A stretch of 10,413 bases of DNA, from positions 1 through 10,413 of the forward strand of contig JAUQXG010000211.1 of the NCBI GenBank assembly GCA_030834765.1, written 5' to 3'. The DNA comes from Lutispora sp. Lineage in GTDB: Bacteria; Bacillota; Clostridia; Lutisporales; Lutisporaceae. The notes beneath the pieces were generated by a model that was not told the origin of the DNA, did not search any database, and was given only the letters and a program-made list of their open reading frames with translations. Every line of letters starts with the position of its first letter. The first letter of the stretch is position 1. A program made the position numbers and the translations under genes. Below are positions 1 to 6,333 of the stretch, in pieces.

Positions 1-15
1 AGGATTTATTTGCAT

Positions 16-50
16 AAAAATTGTTAGAGCCATATGGCTCTAACAATTTT
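16..50 (-). terminator. Intrinsic terminator after the carboxyltransferase gene
   Basis: Bases 17-50 form a perfect 34-base palindrome (15-bp arms, AAAATTGTTAGAGCC and its complement, around a central ATAT). On the minus strand the 3' arm runs into a TTTTT stretch (complement of 16-20), the usual form of a rho-independent terminator. It overlaps the TAA stop codon (49-51) by two bases, so the open reading frame and the transcript end together. Being symmetric, it also carries an A-rich flank on the other strand and could act in both directions. Confidence 0.85.
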
Positions 51-1446
51 AAACTGGATATGTTTTTTCTGATTTATTAACTAGACTGCTGTCAATGCTA
101 TACTTTTTCGCTTGCCTGTCTTTGAAAAACTTAAGTGCAACTTGCGGAAAGAGAGCATACGTCAAGATATCTTCTTCTTGTTCGAAAAATTCCTTTATTT
201 CATTTTTTATAGATTGTAATTGAGGTGGTATTAAATCAGCAGGTCTAGTAGTGATGACTTCTTCATCACCAATAATTTTTTCTTTTATTTCATCAGAAAT
301 TGGCACACTTGGTTTACCGTATTGCCCTTTTACATATGCTTTTATTTCCGTTGGAATCATTTTATATCTTTGTCCTAATAAAACATTGAAAACAGCCTGC
401 GTACCAACGATCTGACTTGTTGGAGTCACTAAAGGCGGATATCCTAAATCTTCTCTGACTCTAGGCACTTCTTTTAATACATCATCAAATTTATCTAATG
501 CATTTTGCATGGATAGCTGTGACATTAAGTTAGATAGCATACCACCAGGAACTTGATATGACAAGACTCTTGTATCAACATTATATACATTAGGATTTAA
601 AATACCATTTTCAATATATTTATCTCTTATGCTTTTAAAGTGTTCCGCAATTTCGCTTAAAAGATTTAAGTCTAAACCCGTATCATATTCTGTGTTTTGC
701 AAAGTCGCAACCATAGGCTCTGTAGCTGGTTGTGAGGTTCCTAATGCAAAAGGCGAAGATGCAGTATCAATTATATCAACACCAGCCTCTATAGCCTTTA
801 AATAAGTCATGCTGGCCATACCGCTTGTATAGTGACTATGTATTTGAAGTGGGATATTTACATTTTCTTTTAATTTCTTAACTAGCTCGTAAGCATAATA
901 AGGAGTCAAAATACCAGACATATCTTTTATACATATAGAGTCTGCTCCCATACCCTGTAACTTTTTTGCCAATTCTATATACAACTCAGTATTGTGGATA
1001 GGACTTATTGTATATACGATAGTGCCTTGGGCATGACCTCCATATTTCTTTGTTGCCTGAATAGAAGTTTCTAAATTTCTTAGATCATTTAGTGCATCAA
1101 AGCTTCTGATGATATCTATACCATTTGATATAGACCTTTTTACAAATTCTTCAACTACATCATCAGCATAGTTTTTATATCCTAATATATTTTGTCCTCT
1201 TAAAAGCATTTGAAGTTTTGTATTTTTAAGCTTAAGCCGCATTTTTCTAAGTCTTTCCCAAGGATCTTCATCTAAAAATCTAAGACAGGAATCAAAGGTA
1301 GCACCACCCCATGCTTCTAAAGAGTGATAACCGACCTTATCCATTTTCTCTAAAATTGGCAGCATTTCTTCGGTTTTCATTCTCGTAGCAATTAAGGATT
1401 GATGTCCATCTCTAAGGACAGTTTCAGTAATTTTTATCTTAGCCAT
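49..1446 (-). CDS. oadA: Oxaloacetate decarboxylase alpha / transcarboxylase 5S-type carboxyltransferase, no biotin domain
   Basis: The 465-residue protein is a biotin-dependent carboxyltransferase of the DRE-TIM/HMGL-like barrel family (OadA, PycB, transcarboxylase 5S). It moves CO2 between a 2-oxoacid (oxaloacetate/pyruvate) and carboxybiotin. Seen: LRDGHQSL at 11-18 with the metal-ligand Asp13, the Lys in IKDMSG (K174) that is carbamylated in this family, and the metal-binding HSH (H203, H205). The conserved carboxylase region follows, ending near ALFPQVALKFF. Biotinylated OadA proteins are near 590 residues. This one stops before the linker and biotinyl domain, and a terminator follows at once, so a separate biotin carrier protein is needed; none is in the window. 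The ATG at 1446 has a strong AGGAGGAA site (1457-1464, 10-nt spacing). The exact role (oxaloacetate decarboxylase, pyruvate carboxylase B subunit or transcarboxylase) is not decidable from this gene alone. Confidence 0.9.
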   Translation of the reverse strand: MAKIKITETVLRDGHQSLIATRMKTEEMLPILEKMDKVGYHSLEAWGGATFDSCLRFLDEDPWERLRKMRLKLKNTKLQMLLRGQNILGYKNYADDVVEEFVKRSISNGIDIIRSFDALNDLRNLETSIQATKKYGGHAQGTIVYTISPIHNTELYIELAKKLQGMGADSICIKDMSGILTPYYAYELVKKLKENVNIPLQIHSHYTSGMASMTYLKAIEAGVDIIDTASSPFALGTSQPATEPMVATLQNTEYDTGLDLNLLSEIAEHFKSIRDKYIENGILNPNVYNVDTRVLSYQVPGGMLSNLMSQLSMQNALDKFDDVLKEVPRVREDLGYPPLVTPTSQIVGTQAVFNVLLGQRYKMIPTEIKAYVKGQYGKPSVPISDEIKEKIIGDEEVITTRPADLIPPQLQSIKNEIKEFFEQEEDILTYALFPQVALKFFKDRQAKKYSIDSSLVNKSEKTYPV

Positions 1447-1469
1447 ATAAAATTAGTTCCTCCTAAAAG

Positions 1470-1492
1470 ATTAATATATCTTATATATTAAT
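1470..1492. repeat. AT-rich inverted repeat upstream of the carboxyltransferase gene
   Basis: ATTAATATAT and ATATATTAAT (10-bp arms) flank a CTT spacer between the ribosome site of the carboxyltransferase gene and the end of the acetyltransferase gene. The 91-base gap is very AT-rich and I see no convincing -35/-10 pair. The repeat could be an operator, an mRNA hairpin or chance in AT-rich sequence. Confidence 0.35.
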
Positions 1493-1537
1493 ATATTTTG
1501 TAACTAAATCAAGCAAATAAATATAATACTTGTTAAA

Positions 1538-1993
1538 TTATTTGCAGCAACTATTGAAAACATATTCCTTGGGATGAAGAAAGTATATGTTTGAAGAAAT
1601 TGTTTGCTCATAAATATTAAAAAAGATATTTTTATTCTGAATAAAGTGCTCCATTGTTATTTGTGTAAACTGCAACCTTTTATAGAATTCTGCATCCTTA
1701 CCATATATGTATAAATTATTGATATTTTGCACATCACATTTATTTATAAAAGCTTTAATAATTGTACTTCCGATACCTTTGTTTCTATAATTTGGCTTTA
1801 CAAAGACACTTTTTATAAAGAAGAACTCATTTTCAATTAAACCAAAACCGAAACCGCATATGCTGCCTTCCCATTTACAGATAAGAAAATTATCTAAAAA
1901 TTTATAAATATTGTTTGATTTAATGTTCTCTTCTTTTATAAATTCAAAAACACTTTCAATATCATTTGGGGAAATATTTCTTATTTCAAACAT
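1538..1993 (-). CDS. GNAT-family N-acetyltransferase, substrate unknown
   Basis: The 151-residue protein has the GNAT fold signature. The acetyl-CoA pyrophosphate loop is RNKGIG (residues 70-75), preceded by the beta-strand VFVKP (63-67). The later segment AEFYKRLQF (101-109) matches the usual Y-x-x-x-G/Q-F motif with the catalytic-type Tyr104. Length is normal for a single-domain GNAT. The substrate (small molecule, peptide or protein N-terminus) cannot be told. Its AGGAGGG site (1999-2005) overlaps the TAG stop of rluB and the gap is only 10 nt, so it is probably co-transcribed and translationally coupled with rluB. The C-terminus ends in two adjacent cysteines (SCCK). No good terminator follows; 8-bp arms at 1513-1520 and 1538-1545 lack a U-run. 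Confidence 0.85.
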   Translation of the reverse strand: MFEIRNISPNDIESVFEFIKEENIKSNNIYKFLDNFLICKWEGSICGFGFGLIENEFFFIKSVFVKPNYRNKGIGSTIIKAFINKCDVQNINNLYIYGKDAEFYKRLQFTQITMEHFIQNKNIFFNIYEQTISSNIYFLHPKEYVFNSCCK

Positions 1994-2003
1994 AAAAACC
2001 CTC

Positions 2004-2717
2004 CTACAATGTTTTTAAATAAGTTATTTCTTTCTCATTAAGTAATCTATATTTGCCAGATTCTAATTCACCTAAACTAATATTTCCCATGCTAATTCGT
2101 TTTAAATCAATTACTTTATGACCTATAGCTTCACACATTTTTCTCACTTGTCTATTTTTTCCCTCATGAATCGTTACATTGATAAGAGAAGTATCTTTGT
2201 TTCTTTTTAGAATTTTTAAAATAGCTGGAGCTGTTTTATAATCATCAATAAAAAGGCCTGATTTAAATCTTTCTATGTCTTCATCTTGGACTATACCACT
2301 TACTAAAGCAATATATTTTTTATTTATCTGATGTTTGGGATGAGTTAATTTATATGCTAGGTCTCCATCGTTGGTAAGTATTAAAAGGCCTTCTGTATCA
2401 TAATCTAATCTTCCAACAGGATATATTCTAACTTTTAAATTCTTAAGCAAGTCTGTTACTACTGGTCTATCAAATTGGTCTTTCACTGAAGTTATATACC
2501 CTATTGGCTTATTTAAAAGCACGTAAACCTTTTCATCAAGACTGATTAATTTATCATCATTCAACTCTATTTTATCTTCAAACTTATCTACTTTGGTACC
2601 TAGTTCTGTTACTATTATGCCATTTACTTTAACCCTACCCTCTACCATTAGCTGTTCGCACTTTCTTCTTGATGCAATTCCATATTCAGCTAACACCTTT
2701 TGCAACCTTTCTTTCAT
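2004..2717 (-). CDS. rluB: 23S rRNA pseudouridine synthase, RluB/RsuA family
   Basis: The 237-residue enzyme isomerises a uridine in large-subunit rRNA (position 2605 in E. coli numbering for RluB). Domain order is typical: an S4 RNA-binding domain at residues 1-60 (LQKVLAEYGIASRRKCEQL) followed by the RsuA-type catalytic domain. The catalytic aspartate is D105 in VGRLDYDTEG (101-110), and the family motif EGKNRQVRKM lies at 185-194. The ATG at 2717 follows AAGAGGG (2724-2730) with 6-nt spacing. It lies between dacB and a GNAT gene. In Bacillus the same gene (ypuL) follows dacB-spmA-spmB, which supports RluB over other RsuA paralogues. Assignment of the exact rRNA site rests on family and synteny, not on the sequence itself. 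Confidence 0.92.
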   Translation of the reverse strand: MKERLQKVLAEYGIASRRKCEQLMVEGRVKVNGIIVTELGTKVDKFEDKIELNDDKLISLDEKVYVLLNKPIGYITSVKDQFDRPVVTDLLKNLKVRIYPVGRLDYDTEGLLILTNDGDLAYKLTHPKHQINKKYIALVSGIVQDEDIERFKSGLFIDDYKTAPAILKILKRNKDTSLINVTIHEGKNRQVRKMCEAIGHKVIDLKRISMGNISLGELESGKYRLLNEKEITYLKTL

Positions 2718-2737
2718 AATAATCCCTCTTTACATTA

Positions 2738-2768
2738 ATTATACCTTAGCAAAATGCTAAGGTATAAT
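2738..2768 (-). other. Strong intergenic hairpin between dacB and rluB
   Basis: A perfect 13-bp stem (2738-2750 with 2756-2768, ATTATACCTTAGC and its complement) encloses a 5-base loop. It occupies nearly all of the 53-base gap, starts 2 bases past the dacB stop and ends 7 bases before the rluB ribosome site. Neither strand has a U-tract after it, so it is not a classical terminator. It may protect the dacB 3' end, mark a processing site, or attenuate transcription into rluB. Confidence 0.6.
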
Positions 2769-2770
2769 AA

Positions 2771-3889
2771 TTAATTTAAGCCTTTAAGTATCATTCTTAA
2801 ATTATACAACAAATTGCTTGATTTTACATCTTCTTGATAGATTAAAGGAGTTTTTGCCATTAATGTTTTTTCTATATACACACATATTTCACCAGCTTTT
2901 GCTCCTTTATATATTGGGGCAACATGGTTATTAACCATATTAATTTTAATTTCTGCTTTATCTGCCTCATCCTCTTTAATAGGAATCACTATATCATTGA
3001 GAGGTTTTAAGTTCACATATTTTTGTTTGCCTTGAATTATGGCCACTTCTTTATTATATTTTTCTTTATCTACCAATTTAGCATTCTTATAATTTTTATA
3101 AGAGTATTCCAATAGTGCAGATGATTCTTCCCACATAGGGCCACAGTTTAAAACTACACAAACGAATCGCATATTATTTCTTGTTGCAGAAGTAACTAAA
3201 CATCTTCCTGCATTCTTTGTATATCCTGTTTTTACTCCATCAGCACCTTCAAAAGTCCATAACATTTTATTTTTGTTTTTCAATACCCTATCCCAACTTT
3301 CACTGGGAGACCCAGGTATAACCTTATTTTTAGAACCAACTACTTCCGCAAATTTTGGATTCTTCATTGCATAAGAAGTAATTAAGGCCAAATCATATGC
3401 AGTTGTATAATGATTCCCATCAGGCAGCCCATTTGGATTCACAAAATGGGTATTATTAGCACCTAGCTCCTTTGCTTTTGTATTCATCATCGTAATAAAG
3501 CCGTCATAACTACCACCTACATATTCTGCAATAGCTACGGAAGCATCATTTCCAGATCGAAGCATTAGGCCATACACAAGCTCCTCAACAGTTAACTTAT
3601 CACCTGGCTTTAAATAGAGTGAAGAACCTTCGATATTACATGAACTTTGTTTCACTGTGACAACATCATTGAGTTTGTCACTTTCTACAGCTAATAAGGC
3701 AGTCATGATTTTTGTTGTACTAGCCATGGCCAACTTTGTATTCATATTTTTAGCATATAAAACTCTTCCTGTTTTTACATCCATAACTACTGCACCTTTA
3801 GCACTTGTATTTATATCTGAATTTACTTTTATGCTTATTGTATTAATTACTACAAAAATTAGGATTGATATAAATAATTTTTTCTTCAT
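2771..3889 (-). CDS. dacB: Serine-type D-Ala-D-Ala carboxypeptidase (DacB-like, sporulation)
   Basis: The 372-residue precursor is a penicillin-binding protein of peptidase family S11 that removes the terminal D-Ala from peptidoglycan stem peptides outside the membrane. The three active-site motifs are present: STTK (S57-K60), SGN (S112-N114) and KTG (220-222). Residues 1-24 (MKKK plus a hydrophobic stretch) form a signal peptide, and a C-terminal beta domain with a possible amphipathic tail follows. The frame is open to 3919, but the ATG at 3889 is chosen because GGAG lies 7 nt upstream and the signal peptide starts there; the farther ATG has no ribosome site. Placement between the scp genes and rluB matches B. 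subtilis dacB (PBP5*, spore cortex), though spmA/spmB are missing. The preceding gene ends in a terminator, so it needs its own promoter; GTATG-17-AATACTA (3961-3933) is a weak sigma-G-like candidate. Confidence 0.88.
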   Translation of the reverse strand: MKKKLFISILIFVVINTISIKVNSDINTSAKGAVVMDVKTGRVLYAKNMNTKLAMASTTKIMTALLAVESDKLNDVVTVKQSSCNIEGSSLYLKPGDKLTVEELVYGLMLRSGNDASVAIAEYVGGSYDGFITMMNTKAKELGANNTHFVNPNGLPDGNHYTTAYDLALITSYAMKNPKFAEVVGSKNKVIPGSPSESWDRVLKNKNKMLWTFEGADGVKTGYTKNAGRCLVTSATRNNMRFVCVVLNCGPMWEESSALLEYSYKNYKNAKLVDKEKYNKEVAIIQGKQKYVNLKPLNDIVIPIKEDEADKAEIKINMVNNHVAPIYKGAKAGEICVYIEKTLMAKTPLIYQEDVKSSNLLYNLRMILKGLN

Positions 3890-3922
3890 AACATCACTCC
3901 GCCAAACAAAAATTTGCATTTG

Positions 3923-3959
3923 AATACTATTTTAGTATTGACACAATGATAAATATCAT
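3923..3959. repeat. Two short inverted repeats upstream of dacB
   Basis: AATACTA-TTT-TAGTATT (3923-3939) and ATGATA-AA-TATCAT (3946-3959) sit side by side in the 86-base promoter region left between the ytfJ terminator and dacB. Such paired dyads can be operator sites. The first overlaps the weak candidate -10 of dacB. In AT-rich DNA they may also be chance. Confidence 0.35.
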
Positions 3960-3975
3960 ACTTAAATTACGGCAT

Positions 3976-4006
3976 AAAAAAAGAAAGAGGTGAATCTCTC
4001 TCTTTA
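3976..4006 (-). terminator. Intrinsic terminator after ytfJ
   Basis: On the minus strand AAAGAGAGAG (4005-3996) pairs with CTCTTTCTTT (3989-3980), ten pairs with one G-U, around a 6-base loop, followed directly by a run of seven T (3982-3976, partly shared with the stem). The stem starts at the ytfJ stop codon (TAA, 4006-4004). It separates the ytfI-ytfJ unit from dacB. Confidence 0.85.
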
Positions 4007-4426
4007 CTGCAACGAATCACTTTTTTTTGTTTTATTGGAATTTGATGAAGTAATTGTATTTACCAAATCAGGAATATAATCAATTACTCTATGTAATACA
4101 GAGTCGTGATTAACTGGTAATATTCTAAACTGACCATTTGCAATTATTAAAAACCCCACTGGCTGTACAGAAACACCTGCTCCACTTCCACCTGCAAAAG
4201 ATTGATTATCACTTGAAGAATCAGAATCAGAATTAGAATTAGTTTTTTCTGGGTTTCCAAATTCGCCTCCACCAGAAGCAAAGGCAAAAGATACTCTTGA
4301 AATCGGTATGATTGCTGTACCGTCAGCCGTTTCAACCGGACTTCCAATTACAGTATCAACATCTATCATACTTTTAATGCTCTCCATAGTAGTTTTCATA
4401 AGATTTTGAATCGGTTGTTCCATCAT
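4004..4426 (-). CDS. ytfJ: Spore protein YtfJ/GerW family
   Basis: The 140-residue protein belongs to the YtfJ (GerW) sporulation family, found in endospore formers; in B. subtilis it is forespore-expressed and affects germination. Seen: an N-terminal segment ending in VIGSPVETADGTAIIPISR, then FASGGGEF. After this comes a Ser/Asp/Asn-rich linker (about residues 58-75), a glycine patch GGSGAGVSV, and the strand PVGFLIIANGQFRILPV. This alternation of conserved blocks around an acidic linker and Gly patch is the family pattern. The ATG at 4426 is preferred: AAGAGG (4435-4440) lies 8 nt upstream, whereas the GTG at 4432 is only 2 nt away; an ATG at 4423 is a second choice. It overlaps the end of the DUF2953 gene by 53 nt, so the two are almost certainly co-expressed. 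The biochemical role of the family is not settled. Confidence 0.9.
   Translation of the reverse strand: MMEQPIQNLMKTTMESIKSMIDVDTVIGSPVETADGTAIIPISRVSFAFASGGGEFGNPEKTNSNSDSDSSSDNQSFAGGSGAGVSVQPVGFLIIANGQFRILPVNHDSVLHRVIDYIPDLVNTITSSNSNKTKKSDSLQ
4217..4240 (-). repeat. Four tandem hexamers coding the Ser/Asp linker of ytfJ
   Basis: Plus-strand units AGAATC, AGAATC, AGAATT, AGAATT are read on the minus strand as AAT-TCT or GAT-TCT codons, giving NSNSDSDS. The unit is two codons long, so copy-number change would lengthen or shorten the linker without a frameshift. Confidence 0.7.
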
Positions 4427-4982
4427 TTTCACATCCTCTTTTAGGTTTATCCTTTAAAGTTTTAATGATAATACTTATAATATTGCCTAATTTTGTCTGT
4501 ATTATGCAACTGCCGTTTATGGATAATCGCACACTATTATATAGCGGCAGCATCTGCATTTCCGTCATACTAAAGAACATTTTCTTATTTAGATAGCTAA
4601 AAAAACTTCCAGAGATGATACTTATAAAACTGATAGTAATGGCAGAAACGAAGGCATCATCTAAACCTATACCAATTTTAAGTCTAGTTTCATATATTTT
4701 TACATGCTTAAATAAAAATTCTTTTACTTTAGGAAATAAATATTTAGCTCTAGCCATCAACCTTTTATTATCTTGTTTATTTGGATAATTCTTAACTATT
4801 TTCTCTAAAGCATCGACGAGAGAAATTTTATAATTATATTTCAGCAATCCAAATAAACTGCTAATTCCAAAATGAAAATCCGTAGCATTACTATCGTAAT
4901 AAAAAGATATTTTAAATTTTGTTGGCAGCAATAATAATAATATAAAAAAAATAGTAAGGACAATAAAAATATACATATACAT
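4374..4982 (-). CDS. ytfI: DUF2953 membrane protein (YtfI-like)
   Basis: The 202-residue protein has one clear N-terminal membrane helix (residues about 4-20, very rich in I/L/F), a basic middle region (72-100) and the GIGLDDAF segment (104-111). A second hydrophobic stretch (111-130) follows. This pattern and the pairing with ytfJ fit the DUF2953 family, represented in B. subtilis by ytfI next to ytfJ. The function is unknown; a forespore membrane role alongside YtfJ is inference. The ATG at 4982 has GGAGG (4989-4993) 6 nt upstream. The C-terminal tail, about 17 residues, is encoded in the overlap with ytfJ and looks unconserved, which fits an extension tolerated by the overlap. An intrinsic terminator lies upstream, so it probably has its own promoter. 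Confidence 0.75.
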   Translation of the reverse strand: MYMYIFIVLTIFFILLLLLPTKFKISFYYDSNATDFHFGISSLFGLLKYNYKISLVDALEKIVKNYPNKQDNKRLMARAKYLFPKVKEFLFKHVKIYETRLKIGIGLDDAFVSAITISFISIISGSFFSYLNKKMFFSMTEMQMLPLYNSVRLSINGSCIIQTKLGNIISIIIKTLKDKPKRGCENDGTTDSKSYENYYGEH

Positions 4983-5017
4983 ATTTTTCCTCCATTAGAA
5001 TTTGGAGTATATATATT

Positions 5018-5047
5018 ATATATTTACAAAAAACAGACAAATAATAC
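5018..5047 (-). promoter_or_regulatory. Weak sigma-F-like promoter candidate for ytfI-ytfJ
   Basis: Minus-strand GTATT (5047-5043), 15 bases, then GTAAATATAT (5027-5018) resembles the forespore sigma-F pattern (GYATA and GGNNANANTR-like) with mismatches. It lies in the scpB terminator region, at the right place to transcribe ytfI-ytfJ; ytfJ is a forespore gene in Bacillus. AT-rich sequence makes chance matches likely. Confidence 0.25.
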
Positions 5048-5073
5048 ATTATTAAAATATTATTTGTCTGTTT
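5028..5073 (-). terminator. Intrinsic terminator that begins inside the end of scpB
   Basis: AAACAGACAAATAAT (5031-5045) pairs with its exact complement at 5059-5073, and 5046-5058 adds a 16th pair, leaving an 11-base loop. On the minus strand the 3' arm ends in TTTTTT (5033-5028). The 5' arm contains the last codons of scpB (ACA GAC AAA TAA). This closes the M50-trpS-scpA-scpB unit. Confidence 0.8.
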
Positions 5074-5584
5074 CAAGTTCATTTATTTTAGGCAGCTCAT
5101 TAATTGTTTTTAGCCCGAATAATTTAAGAAAATTGTTTGTTGTGGAATAGATGATTGGCTTGCCAGGAGCATCTAATCTTCCAACTTCTATGATAAGCTC
5201 TTTTTCTAAAAGCCGTGATAAGCAGCCATCAGACCGCACTCCTCTGATCGAATCGATTTGAGCCTTTGTTATTGGCTGTTTATATGCAATGATTGATAGA
5301 GTTTCTAAAGAGGCTTGAGATAAACCTTGTTTTGCATGTGGTTTTATCAGCTTCTCTATGTACTCATAATGTTCTATTCGGGTACATAGTTGATAGCAAT
5401 TATTCACTTCAATCATCTGAATTCCTCTATCTTCCTGGTTATATGAATCAATCATCTGGTTGATTAATTTTCTTAAGGTACTCTCATCAACATTTGTTAT
5501 TTGAGAAAGCTGTTTTAGGGGTATTGCTTCACCAGATACAAACAGCAATGCCTCAATGATAGATTTAATCATTTTAATATCCAT
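5060..5584 (-). CDS. scpB: Segregation and condensation protein B
   Basis: ScpB is the winged-helix (kite) subunit that dimerises and binds the ScpA kleisin in the SMC-ScpAB complex, which organises and segregates the nucleoid. The 174-residue protein shows the N-terminal IKSIIEALLFVSGEAI (6-21) and the conserved LETLSIIAYKQPIT core (93-106). RGVRSDG (114-120), GRLDAPGKPIIYSTT (125-139) and FGLKTINELP (146-155) follow. Length is slightly short for the family because the acidic C-terminal tail is brief. The ATG at 5584 follows GAGG (5593-5596) with 8-nt spacing. It lies 19 nt after scpA, as expected for the universal scpA-scpB pair, and a terminator starts within its last codons. Confidence 0.96.
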   Translation of the reverse strand: MDIKMIKSIIEALLFVSGEAIPLKQLSQITNVDESTLRKLINQMIDSYNQEDRGIQMIEVNNCYQLCTRIEHYEYIEKLIKPHAKQGLSQASLETLSIIAYKQPITKAQIDSIRGVRSDGCLSRLLEKELIIEVGRLDAPGKPIIYSTTNNFLKLFGLKTINELPKINELETDK

Positions 5585-5603
5585 ATTTTATACCTCAAAA
5601 GTT

Positions 5604-6329
5604 TCAGATTGATTTAATTAATATAATATCAAAGTTTTTATCCTGTTCTAGTGTAACAAGATGCCTTTTCATTAGTTCTAGCAACGCTAAAAAGGTTACT
5701 ATTATTTCGTGTTTAGATGTGCTACCAGAAAAAAGATGTTCGAAATAAAAACTTTTATTCTTTTGCAGCAAATTTTCTAGCTCATATAATTTTTCTTCAA
5801 TGGTTACTTTATCTTTTAAAATAAACTTAACCCTATTGTTGTTCTGTTCTTCAATTTCTTTTTGGCTTGCTAATATATTTTTCAAGCTATTAAACAGAAC
5901 TTGTATATTCATATCCTGGAAGTCATTTAAATCATTTACATACATTTCTATTGGGTCTGGATGTTTATAAAATATCTTTTCATAAACATCCATTTTTTCC
6001 TTAAGAATATTAGAGGCTTCCTTATACTGCTTATATTCTAATAATTTTCTAACTAGCTCTTCCCGAGGATCTAAATCATCAACAGTTTCTTCTTTTAACG
6101 GTTTAGGTAAAAGCATTTTTGATTTTATTTGAATAAGTGTTGCTGCCATTAGCATAAATTCACTAGCTATTTCTAAGTCCAGCTCTTCCATTAATAATAA
6201 ATATTCTAAATATTGATTTGTAATTTCTGAAATTGGTATGTCATAAATATTAATTTCAGATTTTTCTATTAAATGAAACAATAAGTCTAAAGGACCTTCA
6301 AAAACCTCAACTTTAATATTTATTGGCAT
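5604..6329 (-). CDS. scpA: Segregation and condensation protein A (kleisin)
   Basis: ScpA bridges the heads of the SMC dimer and holds ScpB, closing the condensin ring. The 241-residue protein starts with the family N-terminal block FEGPLDLLFHLIEKSEINIYDIP (from residue 10). LMAATLIQIKSKMLLP (60-75) and the DPREELVRKLLEYKQYKEAS helix (87-106) follow, then a linker and a C-terminal winged-helix region (about 165-241). The ATG at 6329 is served by GGAG (6337-6340), which lies in the last codons of trpS; the trpS stop is just 4 nt upstream, so translation is probably coupled. trpS-scpA adjacency places chromosome segregation and a tRNA synthetase under one promoter. Confidence 0.96.
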   Translation of the reverse strand: MPINIKVEVFEGPLDLLFHLIEKSEINIYDIPISEITNQYLEYLLLMEELDLEIASEFMLMAATLIQIKSKMLLPKPLKEETVDDLDPREELVRKLLEYKQYKEASNILKEKMDVYEKIFYKHPDPIEMYVNDLNDFQDMNIQVLFNSLKNILASQKEIEEQNNNRVKFILKDKVTIEEKLYELENLLQKNKSFYFEHLFSGSTSKHEIIVTFLALLELMKRHLVTLEQDKNFDIILIKSI

Positions 6330-6333
6330 AATA

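Noticed and set aside
1513..1545. Inverted repeat GCAAATAA/TTATTTGC at the end of the GNAT gene as a terminator
   Set aside because: Short AT-rich arms, a 17-base loop and no U-run.
3657..3923. Plus-strand 88-codon open frame over the 5' end of dacB
   Set aside because: Its hydrophobic product is the antisense of the active-site region of dacB, and there is no ribosome site.
3938..3967. Plus-strand TTGACA (3938-3943) with a poor -10 (TTAAAT) as an antisense promoter into ytfJ
   Set aside because: The -10 matches only 4 of 6 bases, and no plus-strand gene follows.
4147..4347. Minus-strand 66-codon open frame inside ytfJ
   Set aside because: Alternate-frame shadow of the Ser/Asp repeat region of ytfJ.
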